A stretch of 64,000 nt of DNA from DASVRA01 sp036388855 (GTDB taxonomy: Bacteria; Pseudomonadota; Alphaproteobacteria; Caulobacterales; Caulobacteraceae): the NCBI GenBank assembly GCA_036388855.1, contig DASVRA010000004.1:18885-82884 (forward strand). Direction: 5' to 3'. A program made the translations under genes and the position numbers. Below are positions 14,537 through 24,579 of the stretch, piece after piece. Each line of letters opens with the position of its first letter. Position 1 is the stretch's first letter. The notes under the pieces were generated by a model. It saw nothing but the letters and a program-made list of their open reading frames with translations. It searched no databases and was not told the DNA's origin.

Positions 14537-16323
14537 TGGCGGCCTACGAGTTCATCGACCACACCTTCGACGTGGTGGTCGTCGGCGCCGGCGGCTCGGG
14601 CCTGCGCGCGGCGCTAGGCTGCGCCCAGGCGGGCCTCAGGACGGCCTGCGTCACCAAAGTCTTCCCCACCCGCTCGCACACCGTCGCCGCCCAGGGCGGC
14701 ATCTCCGCCAGCCTCGGCAACATGGGACCGGACGACTGGCGCTGGCACATGTACGACACCGTCAAGGGGTCGGACTGGCTCGGCGACCAGGACGCCATCG
14801 AATACCTCTGCCGCGAGGCCCCCGCCGCCGTCTACGAGCTCGAGCACTGGGGCGTGCCCTTCTCGCGCACCCCCGACGGCAAGATCTACCAGCGCGCCTT
14901 CGGCGGCATGACCCGCAACTACGGCGAGGCGCCGATCCAGCGCACCTGCGCCGCGGCCGACCGCACCGGCCACGCCATGCTGCACACGCTCTATGGCCAG
15001 TCGGTGAAGCACGACACGGAGTTCTTCATCGAATACTTCGCGCTCGACCTGATCATGGAGGGCGGCGCCTGCCGGGGCGTCACCGCCTGGAAGCTCGACG
15101 ACGGCACGCTGCACCGGTTCCGGGCCCAGCTGGTGATCCTGGCCACCGGCGGCTACGGCCGCGCCTACCTGAACTGCACCAGCGCCCACACCTGCACCGG
15201 CGACGGCAACGCCATGGCCCTGCGCGCCGGCCTGCCGCTGCAGGACATGGAGTTCGTCCAGTTCCACCCGACCGGCATCTTCGGCGCCGGCTGCCTGATC
15301 ACCGAGGGCGTGCGCGGCGAGGGCGGCTACCTGACCAACTCGCAGGGCGAGCGGTTCATGGAGCGCTACGCCCCCTCGGCCAAGGATCTGGCCTCACGCG
15401 ACGTGGTCAGCCGCGCCATGACCGTGGAGGTGCGCGAGGGCCGGGGCGTGGGGCCGGAGAAGGACCACATCTACCTGCACCTGGACCACCTCGACCCGAA
15501 GATCATCCACGAACGCCTGCCCGGCATCAGCGAGAGCGCCCGCATCTTCGCCGGCGTGGACGTGACGCGCGAGCCGATCCCGGTGCTCCCGACCGTCCAC
15601 TACAACATGGGCGGGGTGCCGACGAACTTCCACGGCGAGGTGGTGACGCGTAACGGCGAGGATCCCGACGCCGTCGTGCCCGGCCTCATGGCCGTGGGTG
15701 AGGCCGCCTGCGTCAGCGTCCACGGCGCCAACCGCCTGGGCTCCAACAGCCTGATCGACCTGGTGGTCTTCGGCCGCGCCGCCGGCCTGCGCGCCGCCGA
15801 AGTTGTGAGGGCCGGTGACCGCCAGCCCGAGCTGAAGCGCGAGCACACCGATGGCGCCTTGGCCCGCTTCGACCGCCTGCGCAACGCCGACGGCGGAACC
15901 CCCACCGCCGCGCTCCGCCTGGAAATGCAGCGCGCCATGCAGGAGGACGCCGCCGTCTTCCGCACCGGCGAGACCCTGCAGAGCGGCGTCCAGCGCCTCT
16001 CCGAAGTCCACCGCAAGCGCGCCGACCTGCATGTCACCGACCGCGGCCTGATCTGGAACACCGACCTGGTCGAGACGCTTGAGCTCGACAACCTGATCGC
16101 CAACGCCGTGGTCACCGTGGTCGGCGCCCTGAACCGCCAGGAAAGCCGCGGCGCCCACGCCCGCGAAGACTACCCCGACCGCGACGACGTGAACTGGATG
16201 AAGCACACCCTCGCATGGCTCGACGACGCCACCGGCCAGGCGCGCATCGACTACCGCCCGGTGCACGCCTACACCATGAGCAACGACGTGGCGTACATCG
16301 CCCCCAAGGCGCGGGTGTACTGA
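14536..16323 (+). CDS. sdhA: Succinate dehydrogenase flavoprotein subunit
   Basis: 595 residues, the usual length. Oxidises succinate to fumarate at a covalent FAD on the cytoplasmic face of the inner membrane, linking the TCA cycle to ubiquinone. The dinucleotide fold VVVVGAGGSGLRAALG spans residues 13-28; His48 in RSHTVAAQGG is the FAD attachment residue; the HPTGIFGAGCLITEG and RLGSNSL segments form the substrate and FAD sites. Start chosen at the coupled ATG 14536. Unusually, two unrelated genes separate it from sdhB. Confidence 0.97.
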   Translation: MAAYEFIDHTFDVVVVGAGGSGLRAALGCAQAGLRTACVTKVFPTRSHTVAAQGGISASLGNMGPDDWRWHMYDTVKGSDWLGDQDAIEYLCREAPAAVYELEHWGVPFSRTPDGKIYQRAFGGMTRNYGEAPIQRTCAAADRTGHAMLHTLYGQSVKHDTEFFIEYFALDLIMEGGACRGVTAWKLDDGTLHRFRAQLVILATGGYGRAYLNCTSAHTCTGDGNAMALRAGLPLQDMEFVQFHPTGIFGAGCLITEGVRGEGGYLTNSQGERFMERYAPSAKDLASRDVVSRAMTVEVREGRGVGPEKDHIYLHLDHLDPKIIHERLPGISESARIFAGVDVTREPIPVLPTVHYNMGGVPTNFHGEVVTRNGEDPDAVVPGLMAVGEAACVSVHGANRLGSNSLIDLVVFGRAAGLRAAEVVRAGDRQPELKREHTDGALARFDRLRNADGGTPTAALRLEMQRAMQEDAAVFRTGETLQSGVQRLSEVHRKRADLHVTDRGLIWNTDLVETLELDNLIANAVVTVVGALNRQESRGAHAREDYPDRDDVNWMKHTLAWLDDATGQARIDYRPVHAYTMSNDVAYIAPKARVY

Positions 16324-16326
16324 CTG

Positions 16327-16725
16327 ATGCTTACCGGCGGCTGCCTTTGCGGGGCCGTGCGCTACGAGGCCAGCGGCGAGCCTTTCAACTCAGGCGTTTG
16401 CCACTGCGTGACCTGCCGACGGGCCTCAGGCGCTCCGATGGCCGCGTGGTTCAGCGTCCGCGCCGAAGGCTTCCGCCTAGTGTCAGGCGCACTCGCGGAG
16501 TTTGCATCAAGCGACCACGCCGTGCGCCGCTTCTGCCCAGCTTGCGGAACCCAGCTCCTGTTCGACGACAGCCGCTACCCCGACGAGATCGACATCTCCA
16601 CCGCCAGCCTCGATGACCCGGCCGCCGTTCCGCCGACCTTCCACATCTGGACCCGCTGCCGTGTTCCGTGGGTGAAGCTCGACGACGGCTTGCCGGTGTA
16701 TCCGGAACGGACGGGCTCAGGATGA
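16327..16725 (+). CDS. GFA/CENP-V family zinc protein
   Basis: 132 residues with the GFA fold cysteine pattern: GGCLCGAVRY (first pair), CHCVTCRRASGAP (zinc triplet) and FCPACGTQLLF. Family members bind two zinc ions; the name comes from glutathione-dependent formaldehyde activation, a role now disputed, so no reaction is assigned. It starts three bases after the sdhA stop and its own TGA overlaps the next ATG (ATGA), so it is embedded in the sdh operon. Two more members lie in the pdh operon at 51.5-52.4 kb. Confidence 0.88.
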   Translation: MLTGGCLCGAVRYEASGEPFNSGVCHCVTCRRASGAPMAAWFSVRAEGFRLVSGALAEFASSDHAVRRFCPACGTQLLFDDSRYPDEIDISTASLDDPAAVPPTFHIWTRCRVPWVKLDDGLPVYPERTGSG

Positions 16726-17153
16726 GCGCCGCGGCCGGCTACTCGGGCACACCCCTGCCGAAGAAGCTCGGCTTCAAGCCTGGGCAGACGGCCGCCTTCC
16801 TCAACCTGCCAAGCGACCTCGACTGGCTGACCCAAGCCGAAGCGTTCGCCGCGGTGGCGCGCTCCGCCGCCTCTCCGGCAGGCGAGTTCGACCTGATCCA
16901 CGCCTTCTACACCGACGACGCCCGCCTGACTGCCGATCTCCCCACCCTCCGCGATGCCATCCGCCCCAACGGCGCCGTCTGGATCTCCTGGCCCAAGAAG
17001 GCGGCCAAGGTCGCCACCGACATCACCGAGGACGTGATCCGAGCCGCCGCACTGGACATAGGGCTGGTCGACGTGAAGGTCTGCGCGGTTTCCGACATCT
17101 GGTCGGGGCTGAAGCTCGTCATCCCTGTCGCGCTCCGCCAAGGGAGGCGCTAA
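16722..17153 (+). CDS. DUF3052 family protein
   Basis: 143 residues. The start GYSGTPLPKKLGFKPG and the segment PNGAVWISWPKKAAK followed by ITEDVIRAAAL identify DUF3052, a small soluble alpha-beta protein of unknown function common in bacteria. No catalytic motif seen. Its ATG overlaps the GFA stop by four bases, and it ends nine bases before the sdhB start, so it is co-transcribed with complex II genes. Confidence 0.8.
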   Translation: MSAAAGYSGTPLPKKLGFKPGQTAAFLNLPSDLDWLTQAEAFAAVARSAASPAGEFDLIHAFYTDDARLTADLPTLRDAIRPNGAVWISWPKKAAKVATDITEDVIRAAALDIGLVDVKVCAVSDIWSGLKLVIPVALRQGRR

Positions 17154-17162
17154 CAAGCCGCC

Positions 17163-17945
17163 ATGGTCGAACTTGCTCTCCCCAAGAACTCCCGCGTGGT
17201 CAAAGGCCGCCATTTCGACGCCCCTGAAGGCGGCAAGGCGGTGAAGCGCTTCAAGGTCTACCGCTACGATCCGGAGGAGGGCGGCAACCCCCGCTGGGAC
17301 ACCTTCGACGTCGACACCAGCCAGTGCGGGCCGATGGTGCTGGACGCCATCATCCACATCAAGAACACCGTCGACCCGACGCTCGCCTTCCGCCGCTCCT
17401 GCCGCGAAGGCATCTGCGGCTCGTGCGCGATGAACATCGGCGGGCGCAACACGCTCGCCTGCACCCACGCCTGGGCCGACACGCCCGGCCGGGCGGTGCA
17501 GATTTCGCCCCTGCCACACATGCCGGTGATCAAGGACCTGGTCCCCGACCTGACCATGTTCTTCGCCCAGTACAGCTCCATCGAGCCCTGGCTGCACACC
17601 GAAACCCCCGCCCCCGAAAAGGAGTGGACCCAGTCGCCCGAGGACCGCGCCAAGCTCGACGGCCTCTACGAATGCATCCTGTGCGCCTGCTGCTCGACCA
17701 GCTGCCCCAGCTACTGGTGGAACGGCGAGCGCTACCTCGGCCCCGCCGCCCTGCTGCAATCCTACCGCTGGCTGGCCGACACCCGCGACGAGGCCACCGG
17801 GGACCGGCTCGACGACCTGGAGGACCCGTTCAAGCTCTACCGCTGCCACACCATCATGAACTGCGCCCAGGTCTGCCCCAAGGGCCTCAACCCCGCCAAG
17901 GCCATCGCCGAGATCAAGAAGATGATGGTGGAGCGGGTGGTCTAA
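17163..17945 (+). CDS. sdhB: Succinate dehydrogenase iron-sulfur subunit
   Basis: 260 residues, normal length. Carries electrons from SdhA to ubiquinone. The [2Fe-2S] ligands lie in SCREGICGSCAMN with a later Cys in NTLACTH; the [4Fe-4S] motif is CILCACCSTSCPSYWW; the [3Fe-4S] motif is CHTIMNCAQVCPKGLNP. N-terminal MVELALPKNSRVVKG is typical of Alphaproteobacteria. Follows DUF3052 by nine bases and precedes the ferredoxin reductase by three. Confidence 0.97.
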   Translation: MVELALPKNSRVVKGRHFDAPEGGKAVKRFKVYRYDPEEGGNPRWDTFDVDTSQCGPMVLDAIIHIKNTVDPTLAFRRSCREGICGSCAMNIGGRNTLACTHAWADTPGRAVQISPLPHMPVIKDLVPDLTMFFAQYSSIEPWLHTETPAPEKEWTQSPEDRAKLDGLYECILCACCSTSCPSYWWNGERYLGPAALLQSYRWLADTRDEATGDRLDDLEDPFKLYRCHTIMNCAQVCPKGLNPAKAIAEIKKMMVERVV

Positions 17946-17948
17946 GGC

Positions 17949-19172
17949 TTGAGCGGCGCCCACATCGTCATCGTCGGAGCGGGCCATGCAGGGGGCACAG
18001 CCGCCGCGCTGCTGCGGCAGTTCGGACATGAAGGGCCGGTCACGCTGATTGGTGAGGAGCCGCTGCCGCCCTACCAGCGGCCGCCGCTGTCCAAGGCCTG
18101 GCTGAAGGGCGAGGCGGGGGCGGAGGACCTGTTCCTCAAGGGCGACGGCTTCTACGCCGAGCACGGCATCGACCTGCGCCTCTCCACCCGGGTTAAGGCG
18201 ATCGACCGCGAGGCGCAGGCGGTCGCGCTCGAAGGTGACGAGCGCCTGCTCTACGACGTGCTGATCCTCGCCACCGGCGCGCGGGCGCGCAAGCTGCCGG
18301 TCCCGGGCGCCGATCTCGATGGCGTGCTGGAACTCCGCAACGCCGCCGATGCCGAGCGGCTGAAGGCCGAACTCGGCCCCGGCCGCCGCGTAGCCGTGAT
18401 CGGCGGCGGCTACATTGGGCTCGAGGCCGCGGCCTCAGCCCGCGCGCTTGGCGCCGAGGTCACGGTTGTCGAGCGCGAGCAGCGCCTCTTGCCAAGGGTG
18501 GCGGGCGCGGACCTGTCCGGCTTCTTCCGAGCCTGCCATGAGACACATGGCGTCCGCTTCGAGATCGGCGCCTCGGTCGAGGCGCTGGCGGGGGAGGCGG
18601 GCCGCGTCAGCGATGTGACGCTGGCGGACGGGCGCATGGTCCCTTGCGACCTCGCCCTGGTCGGCGTCGGCGCCCAGCCGAACCTCGAACTCGCCCAGGC
18701 GGCGGGCCTGGAGTGCGCTGACGGGGTGGTCGTGGACCTGGAGGCGCGCACCTCTGACCCCGCCATCTACGCGATGGGCGACCTGACCTGGCGCCCGCTG
18801 CCCCTCTACGGCCGCATGTTTCGCCTGGAGAGCGTGCCCAACGCGCTGGAGCAGGCGCGCCAGGCCGCCGCCGCCATCTGCGGTCGCCCGGCGCCGCCGC
18901 CCGAGGTCCCCTGGTTCTGGTCCGACCAATACGACCTCAAGCTCCAGATCGCCGGCCTGAGCTTCGATCCCGATCGCATCGTGGTGCGCGGCGACATCGC
19001 CTCGGGCCGTTTCGCCGCCTTCCACCTGAAGGACCGCCGCATCCTCTGCGTCGAGGCGGTCAACGCCCCGGCCGAGTTCATGGGCGGGCGCCTGCTGATC
19101 GGCCGCCGCGCCGAGGTCGATCCCGACCGGCTTGCCGACTCCGCGATTTCCATGAAAGAGGTCGCCGCCTGA
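17949..19172 (+). CDS. NAD(P)H-dependent ferredoxin reductase (FAD, putidaredoxin-reductase type)
   Basis: 407 residues. Two dinucleotide folds: FAD motif IVIVGAGHAGGTAA at the N-terminus and NAD motif VAVIGGGYIGLEAAA near residue 142, then the family block YAMGDL and the ESVPNALEQARQAA segment. It would reduce the adrenodoxin-type ferredoxin encoded 13 bases downstream. TTG at 17949 is used as start because the fold begins immediately after it. The pair commonly serves cytochrome P450s, but no P450 is in this window; sitting behind sdhB suggests a housekeeping or shared partner. Confidence 0.87.
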   Translation: MSGAHIVIVGAGHAGGTAAALLRQFGHEGPVTLIGEEPLPPYQRPPLSKAWLKGEAGAEDLFLKGDGFYAEHGIDLRLSTRVKAIDREAQAVALEGDERLLYDVLILATGARARKLPVPGADLDGVLELRNAADAERLKAELGPGRRVAVIGGGYIGLEAAASARALGAEVTVVEREQRLLPRVAGADLSGFFRACHETHGVRFEIGASVEALAGEAGRVSDVTLADGRMVPCDLALVGVGAQPNLELAQAAGLECADGVVVDLEARTSDPAIYAMGDLTWRPLPLYGRMFRLESVPNALEQARQAAAAICGRPAPPPEVPWFWSDQYDLKLQIAGLSFDPDRIVVRGDIASGRFAAFHLKDRRILCVEAVNAPAEFMGGRLLIGRRAEVDPDRLADSAISMKEVAA

Positions 19173-19185
19173 CCGCGAGGGGCGC

Positions 19186-19506
19186 TTGGCCAAGATCACC
19201 TACATCGAGTTTGACGGCACGGAGCATGTCGCCGAGGTGAAGCCCGGCCTGTCGGTGATGGAAGGGGCGATCCGCAACAACATCCCCGGTATCGACGCCG
19301 ACTGCGGCGGCGCCTGCGCCTGCGCCACATGCCACGTCTACGTCGACGAGGCTTGGCGCGCGGCCACGGGCGAGCGCTCCGCCATGGAGGATTCCATGCT
19401 CGACTTCGCCGAGAACGTCGCCGACAACTCCCGCCTCTCCTGCCAAATCCGCGTCACTGACACGCTTGACGGCCTGGTGGTGCGCATGCCCGAAAGCCAG
19501 CACTGA
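19186..19506 (+). CDS. Adrenodoxin-type [2Fe-2S] ferredoxin
   Basis: 106 residues, usual length. The cluster motif DADCGGACACATCHVYV gives C-x5-C-x2-C, with the fourth cysteine in RLSCQIRVT; this is the ISC/putidaredoxin-adrenodoxin class, not the plant class. TTG start at 19186 with GAGGGG upstream, matching the ITYIEFDG start of relatives. Last gene of the sdh run and convergent with divL, four bases apart. Likely electron carrier for the reductase upstream; its final acceptor is unknown. Confidence 0.92.
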   Translation: MAKITYIEFDGTEHVAEVKPGLSVMEGAIRNNIPGIDADCGGACACATCHVYVDEAWRAATGERSAMEDSMLDFAENVADNSRLSCQIRVTDTLDGLVVRMPESQH

Positions 19507-19510
19507 GGCG

Positions 19511-21802
19511 CTAAAACTGCAGCTCCGGCTGGCCCGCCGCCGCCTGGGCGGTCTCGGGCAGGTGCAGTGTGAAGGTGGAACCCTTGCCCGGCTCGCTCTC
19601 CAGCGCCACCCAGCCGCCGTGCAACTCCACCAGCGCCTTGACCAGCGCCAGCCCCAGCCCAGGGCCGCCCCGGTCACGGCCGATGAAGCGGTCGAAGATG
19701 TGGGCCTGGACATGGAACGGGATGCCACGCCCAGTGTCGGCCACCTGGACCTGCACCTCGCCCAGCGCCTGCTTGGCGATCAGGCGGATGGACGTGCCCG
19801 GCGGCGCCTGGCGCAGCGCGTTCTCGATCAGGTGATCCACCGACTGTCCCAGCCGCCGCGCGTCCCCCCGGATCACGCCCACGGCGGCGTCGGCCTCGAC
19901 CGTCAGGCTGACCTCCGCCTCCTCCGCCTCACGCGCGCGGCGGGCGGCGGCGGTCTCCAGCATCTCCGCGATCGGCACGTCGCCGAGGTCGAGCGCCATC
20001 TCGCCGGCGTCGATCTGGGCCATGTCGAGCACGTCATCGATCGAGCGCGCGAGCTGGGTGGCGGCCTGGCGCACCGCCGCCACGTGCGAGCGCCCCCGGT
20101 CAGACAGCGCCTCGCCCAGCCGGTCGAGCAGCTCGGCGTAGCCGATGATGGTGGTGAGCGGGGTGCGCAGCTCGTAGGAAACATTGCCCACGAAGTCCCG
20201 CTTGAGCCGCTCGGCTTCGGACAGGGCGTTGTCCTTCTCCGCCACCGCCTGCTCCAGGCCCCGGGTGTCGGTGATGTCGGTGAAGGCCAGCAGCGTCGCC
20301 CCGTCCGGCAGCGGCCGGGTCTGGTAGGCGACGATGCGACGGTCGGAGGTGCGGGTCTCGCCAGAGACCGGCACCCGCGCCTGCGGGTCGGGATCGCCGA
20401 CGCGCGCCTTGATCTCGCGCCAGAACTGCTGGTCGTGCAACCGGGGCAGGCACAGCTCGACCACGCCGTCGAAGTCCGCGGCGGCGTTCAGTTGCACCGG
20501 CGGAATGTTCCAGAACCGCTGGAACGCCTCGTTGTGCAGCCGCAGCCGCCCGTCCGAGCCGAACACCGCCACCGCGTCGTTGAGTTTGTCGAGCGTCGCC
20601 TGCTGCACCTGGATCAGGGCGTTGAACTGCGCCTTCAGCCGCAGCTCGCCGGTCACGTCGGAGAACAGCAGCAGCAGCCCTCCCATCGGGTGCGGCTGAC
20701 GCACCACGCGCAGGGTGCGCCCATCCGGCAGGGTCCACAGGTCGTCCGGCGCCGCCCCCAGCGCCTCGTAGTACGACAGCTCCACCGCCTTCCACTTGCT
20801 GTAGTCGGCGGTTTCCGGCAGCCGCCGCCGCTGGCGCAGCCGGTCGAGTATTTCTCCGTGGGAGGGCCGTTCGGCCAGCCACGCCGGCTCCAGCCCCCAG
20901 AGTTCGGCGAAGGCGGTGTTGTGGAACGCCAGCTGCCGCTTCGGATCGAAGATCGCCACCGCGTCGGCGAGCCGGTTCAGCGTCTCGTCCTGGGCGGTGA
21001 CATGCAGGCGCAGCTTCTCGCGCGCCTCCTCCGCCTCGCTCACATCCTGGGCGTAGGCGCCGAGCGCGCCTCCAGGCAGGGGCGCCACCGCCACATGGAA
21101 CGCCCGCCTTTGTCCGCGCACGGTGGTGCGGCGCAGCGCCTCGCGCTTCTGACCGGAGCCGGCGACGTCGTCGAACAGGGGCTTGGCGCCGGCATCGAAG
21201 CCGAGGCTCCGGGCCAGGGCGTCCTCGATGGACACGGCCTCCGCCGCCGCCAGCCAGGCGCGGTTGGCCCAGAGCAGGTGGCCTTGCCGGTTGACGATCC
21301 AAGCGGGATCGTTCTGGGCGTCGAGCAACGCAGCGAAGGCGGCGCCGAGCTCGGTCTGCCCCGCCGTCGCCAGCCGGAGCGTCAGCCAGGCCACCGCGCC
21401 GGACGGGCGCCCCTGCACCAGCACCGAACCCTTGGGCCCGCGCACCTCGAACTCGCAGGGCTCGCCGCCTTCGGTCAGCGCCTGCAGCCGTCGCGCCGGA
21501 CCGCCCGCGCCGCGGCCCAGCGCCTGGAACACCGCCTCGGGTTCGGCTGAAACGCTGAGCGCGGCAGCGCATGCCGCGAAGGCGTCCTCGCCCGCCGCCA
21601 ACTCCGGCGCGCGGCCGTCAATCCTGAGCACGGCGGTGTCGAAGGCTTCGATCCAAACACCCGCGCCGGTTTGGCGCGTCCTAAACGCCTGCTCCAGCCG
21701 CGCCCTGTCTCGACGCCGCCCGGCGATGGCCCACAGCATCGCCGCCACGGCCAAGCACGCCGTCCCCACGGCGGCGGCAAGCAGCAGTTCGGCGGCGGGC
21801 AT
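19511..21802 (-). CDS. divL: DivL-like cell-cycle pseudokinase (H-box tyrosine)
   Basis: 763 residues from the ATG at 21802, preferred over GTG 21877 and ATG 21820 because GGAGGG lies eight bases upstream and the length then matches Caulobacter DivL (769). One N-terminal membrane helix (residues 5-27), several PAS modules, then a HisKA-like domain in which the phospho-acceptor is Tyr543 (NVSYELRTPL, codon 20174-20176) and an intact ATP-lid domain with IENALRQAP, DTGRGIP and GPGLGLALVK. In Caulobacter, DivL uses Tyr550, binds phospho-free DivK and controls CckA and hence CtrA. This identity is strongly supported; conservation of its partners is inferred. Confidence 0.9.
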   Translation of the reverse strand: MPAAELLLAAAVGTACLAVAAMLWAIAGRRRDRARLEQAFRTRQTGAGVWIEAFDTAVLRIDGRAPELAAGEDAFAACAAALSVSAEPEAVFQALGRGAGGPARRLQALTEGGEPCEFEVRGPKGSVLVQGRPSGAVAWLTLRLATAGQTELGAAFAALLDAQNDPAWIVNRQGHLLWANRAWLAAAEAVSIEDALARSLGFDAGAKPLFDDVAGSGQKREALRRTTVRGQRRAFHVAVAPLPGGALGAYAQDVSEAEEAREKLRLHVTAQDETLNRLADAVAIFDPKRQLAFHNTAFAELWGLEPAWLAERPSHGEILDRLRQRRRLPETADYSKWKAVELSYYEALGAAPDDLWTLPDGRTLRVVRQPHPMGGLLLLFSDVTGELRLKAQFNALIQVQQATLDKLNDAVAVFGSDGRLRLHNEAFQRFWNIPPVQLNAAADFDGVVELCLPRLHDQQFWREIKARVGDPDPQARVPVSGETRTSDRRIVAYQTRPLPDGATLLAFTDITDTRGLEQAVAEKDNALSEAERLKRDFVGNVSYELRTPLTTIIGYAELLDRLGEALSDRGRSHVAAVRQAATQLARSIDDVLDMAQIDAGEMALDLGDVPIAEMLETAAARRAREAEEAEVSLTVEADAAVGVIRGDARRLGQSVDHLIENALRQAPPGTSIRLIAKQALGEVQVQVADTGRGIPFHVQAHIFDRFIGRDRGGPGLGLALVKALVELHGGWVALESEPGKGSTFTLHLPETAQAAAGQPELQF

Positions 21803-21904
21803 CGCGGCGGCCCTCCCCATGAATCGCCCAGTCCAGCATAGGCGCGAAGGCGCGGTTCCGATACCGCTCCCGCTCACGCGCCATTCCGGGGCATAAGGGC
21901 GGCG

Positions 21905-22483
21905 ATGAGCGTCCGCTACCCCATAGCCGCGAATGCCGAACTAGCGCTGAACTCGCCCCTGGGTCGCGCCGCGCGCGAGCGCGAGGCCCAGGCGCTGGCA
22001 GGCGAGGCGGTGGAGTTCCTGCGCGAACTCTCCGGCCCGGCCTTTGATACTCCTGAGGCCGCGCTCGCCCTCTATGCCGGCAAGGTCGATGGTGACGGTG
22101 CGCTGCTGTCGCCGGAGGATCGATACTGCGAACTGATAGAGGTGGTCGCGCCCGCGGCAGGTCGGCCTCGCGCCACCGGACAGGCAGAGCCGGTGTTCGC
22201 CGGCGGCCGCCGCTGGCCGGAACCGAAGTCGCGGCTACAGACGGCGTGGCGACTGTCGGTGGGCTACTGGAGGCCGCTGCGCCACCGCCCGCACCACGAT
22301 ACTCCTGTGGAGCAGGCCCGCCAGGTGCGCCGCAGCCAAGCTGCGGAACGGCTCGACCCGGCGGTGCTGCGCCGCATCGCCGGCCAGCCGCTGAAGCCGG
22401 TCAAGCCGCAGCAACCGCTCGACATCGGCCTGTTCGAGCAGCGGCTGCCGGAGAACCCCGACATCGTCATCCCCGATGAATGA
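21905..22483 (+). CDS. Conserved hypothetical protein
   Basis: 192 residues, soluble, no signal peptide or membrane segment. N-terminal half is helical and acidic (AREREAQALAGEAVEFLREL); the middle contains RLSVGYWRPLRHRP and the C-terminus a basic/proline segment (GQPLKPVKPQQPLDIG). No family recognised. It is divergent from divL and its last eight bases overlap the metallopeptidase-like gene, so the two are probably translationally coupled. Confidence 0.6.
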   Translation: MSVRYPIAANAELALNSPLGRAAREREAQALAGEAVEFLRELSGPAFDTPEAALALYAGKVDGDGALLSPEDRYCELIEVVAPAAGRPRATGQAEPVFAGGRRWPEPKSRLQTAWRLSVGYWRPLRHRPHHDTPVEQARQVRRSQAAERLDPAVLRRIAGQPLKPVKPQQPLDIGLFEQRLPENPDIVIPDE

Positions 22484-22886
22484 CGCTGACTGGAGCCGCA
22501 CAGCCGCGCCATCGCTGGACGCCTTCGCCGCGATTGCCGAGCGGGCGTGGGGCGCGCTCCCCGAGACCTTCCGCGCCATGGCCGGCGACGTGGTGCTCCA
22601 GGTCGCCGACTGGCCCGACGGCGAAATGCTGGACGAACTCGGCATTGAGGACGCCTACGAACTCACCGGCCTCTATCAGGGCGTCGACCTGACCCGCCGC
22701 AGCCTGTTCGATCCCACCCCTCCCCAATCGATGGTCTTCCTGTTCCGCCGCCCGATCCTGGACGAGTGGTGCGAGCTCGGCGATGTCGCGCTCGGCGAGC
22801 TGATCACCCACGTGCTGGTCCACGAAGTCGGCCACCACTTCGGCCTCTCCGACGAGGCCATGGCGGCGATCGAGACGCGGGCCTGA
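22476..22886 (+). CDS. Minimal zincin-like metallopeptidase family protein
   Basis: 136 residues. The zinc motif HEVGHHFGLSD near residues 119-129 (HExxHxxGxxD) and the preceding LGELITHVLVH helix identify the small zincin family (Zincin_1, PF06262) typical of Alphaproteobacteria and Actinobacteria. The N-terminal part LPETFRAMAGDVVLQVADWP and GLYQGVDLTRRS are family-specific. Cytoplasmic; the physiological substrate of this family is not known. Start ATG 22476 overlaps the upstream gene. Confidence 0.85.
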   Translation: MNDADWSRTAAPSLDAFAAIAERAWGALPETFRAMAGDVVLQVADWPDGEMLDELGIEDAYELTGLYQGVDLTRRSLFDPTPPQSMVFLFRRPILDEWCELGDVALGELITHVLVHEVGHHFGLSDEAMAAIETRA

Positions 22887-22961
22887 CGCGCCGAGGCTGG
22901 ATTTCGCCGCCGTTCAGGGGCATTGCAGCCCCGCCAATCCGAAGAGCCAGGAGAGCCGGTA

Positions 22962-24080
<1,119 letters not shown>

Positions 24081-24148
24081 GGGCCGCCACATCGGCGTTT
24101 GTCGCAGACGCCCTTCACAGCGGCCCGAACTCGGGCCAAGGTCGCGGC

Positions 24149-24481
24149 ATGGGGACTTTGAGCGGGCCTTGGGCGGGCCAACTCTACGGCGATGAGCCAG
24201 GGCAGCTGTACGCGGAGCTTTCCGGCTCTGGCGCCGGCGTCTCGGGCGTGTTGTCGATCCACCGGACCTCGGGCGACATCGAGATTCTGAACTGTTCGGG
24301 CGCCTTCGCCGACGGGCGGCTGGAACTCGCCTGCAGTCCGGCTTCGCCAAGTGAGCCGGAGAGCCGATTGCGCGGCGTCATCGCCGCCGAAGGCCATCTG
24401 AGCGGCGAGTGGCTCGGCGCCGACGGCCGCGGGGCCGAGTTCGTGCTGTTTCCCCACCAAGGAGGGGACTCCAAGGAGTAG
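24149..24481 (+). CDS. Small beta-rich hypothetical protein
   Basis: 110 residues, no signal peptide. The sequence alternates short strands and Gly/Ser turns (WAGQLYGDEPGQLYAEL, RLRGVIAAEGHLSGEWLG), which suggests a small beta-barrel or sandwich, but no family is recognised. Preceded by 68 bases after ald. The competing minus-strand frame has no comparable order. It may be a lineage-specific protein. Confidence 0.5.
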   Translation: MGTLSGPWAGQLYGDEPGQLYAELSGSGAGVSGVLSIHRTSGDIEILNCSGAFADGRLELACSPASPSEPESRLRGVIAAEGHLSGEWLGADGRGAEFVLFPHQGGDSKE

Positions 24482-24579
24482 TCCTAGCGTCTCCGAGGCC
24501 GCATTACCGCAAATTCACTAGGCCGCACGGCCGCCGGAGCTAGGGTGGATGCCTATATCTCAGGGGCATCGACGGCGCC

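Noticed and set aside
19466..21550. 694-codon plus-strand frame opposite divL
   Set aside because: Antisense shadow; divL has intact PAS and kinase motifs on the minus strand.
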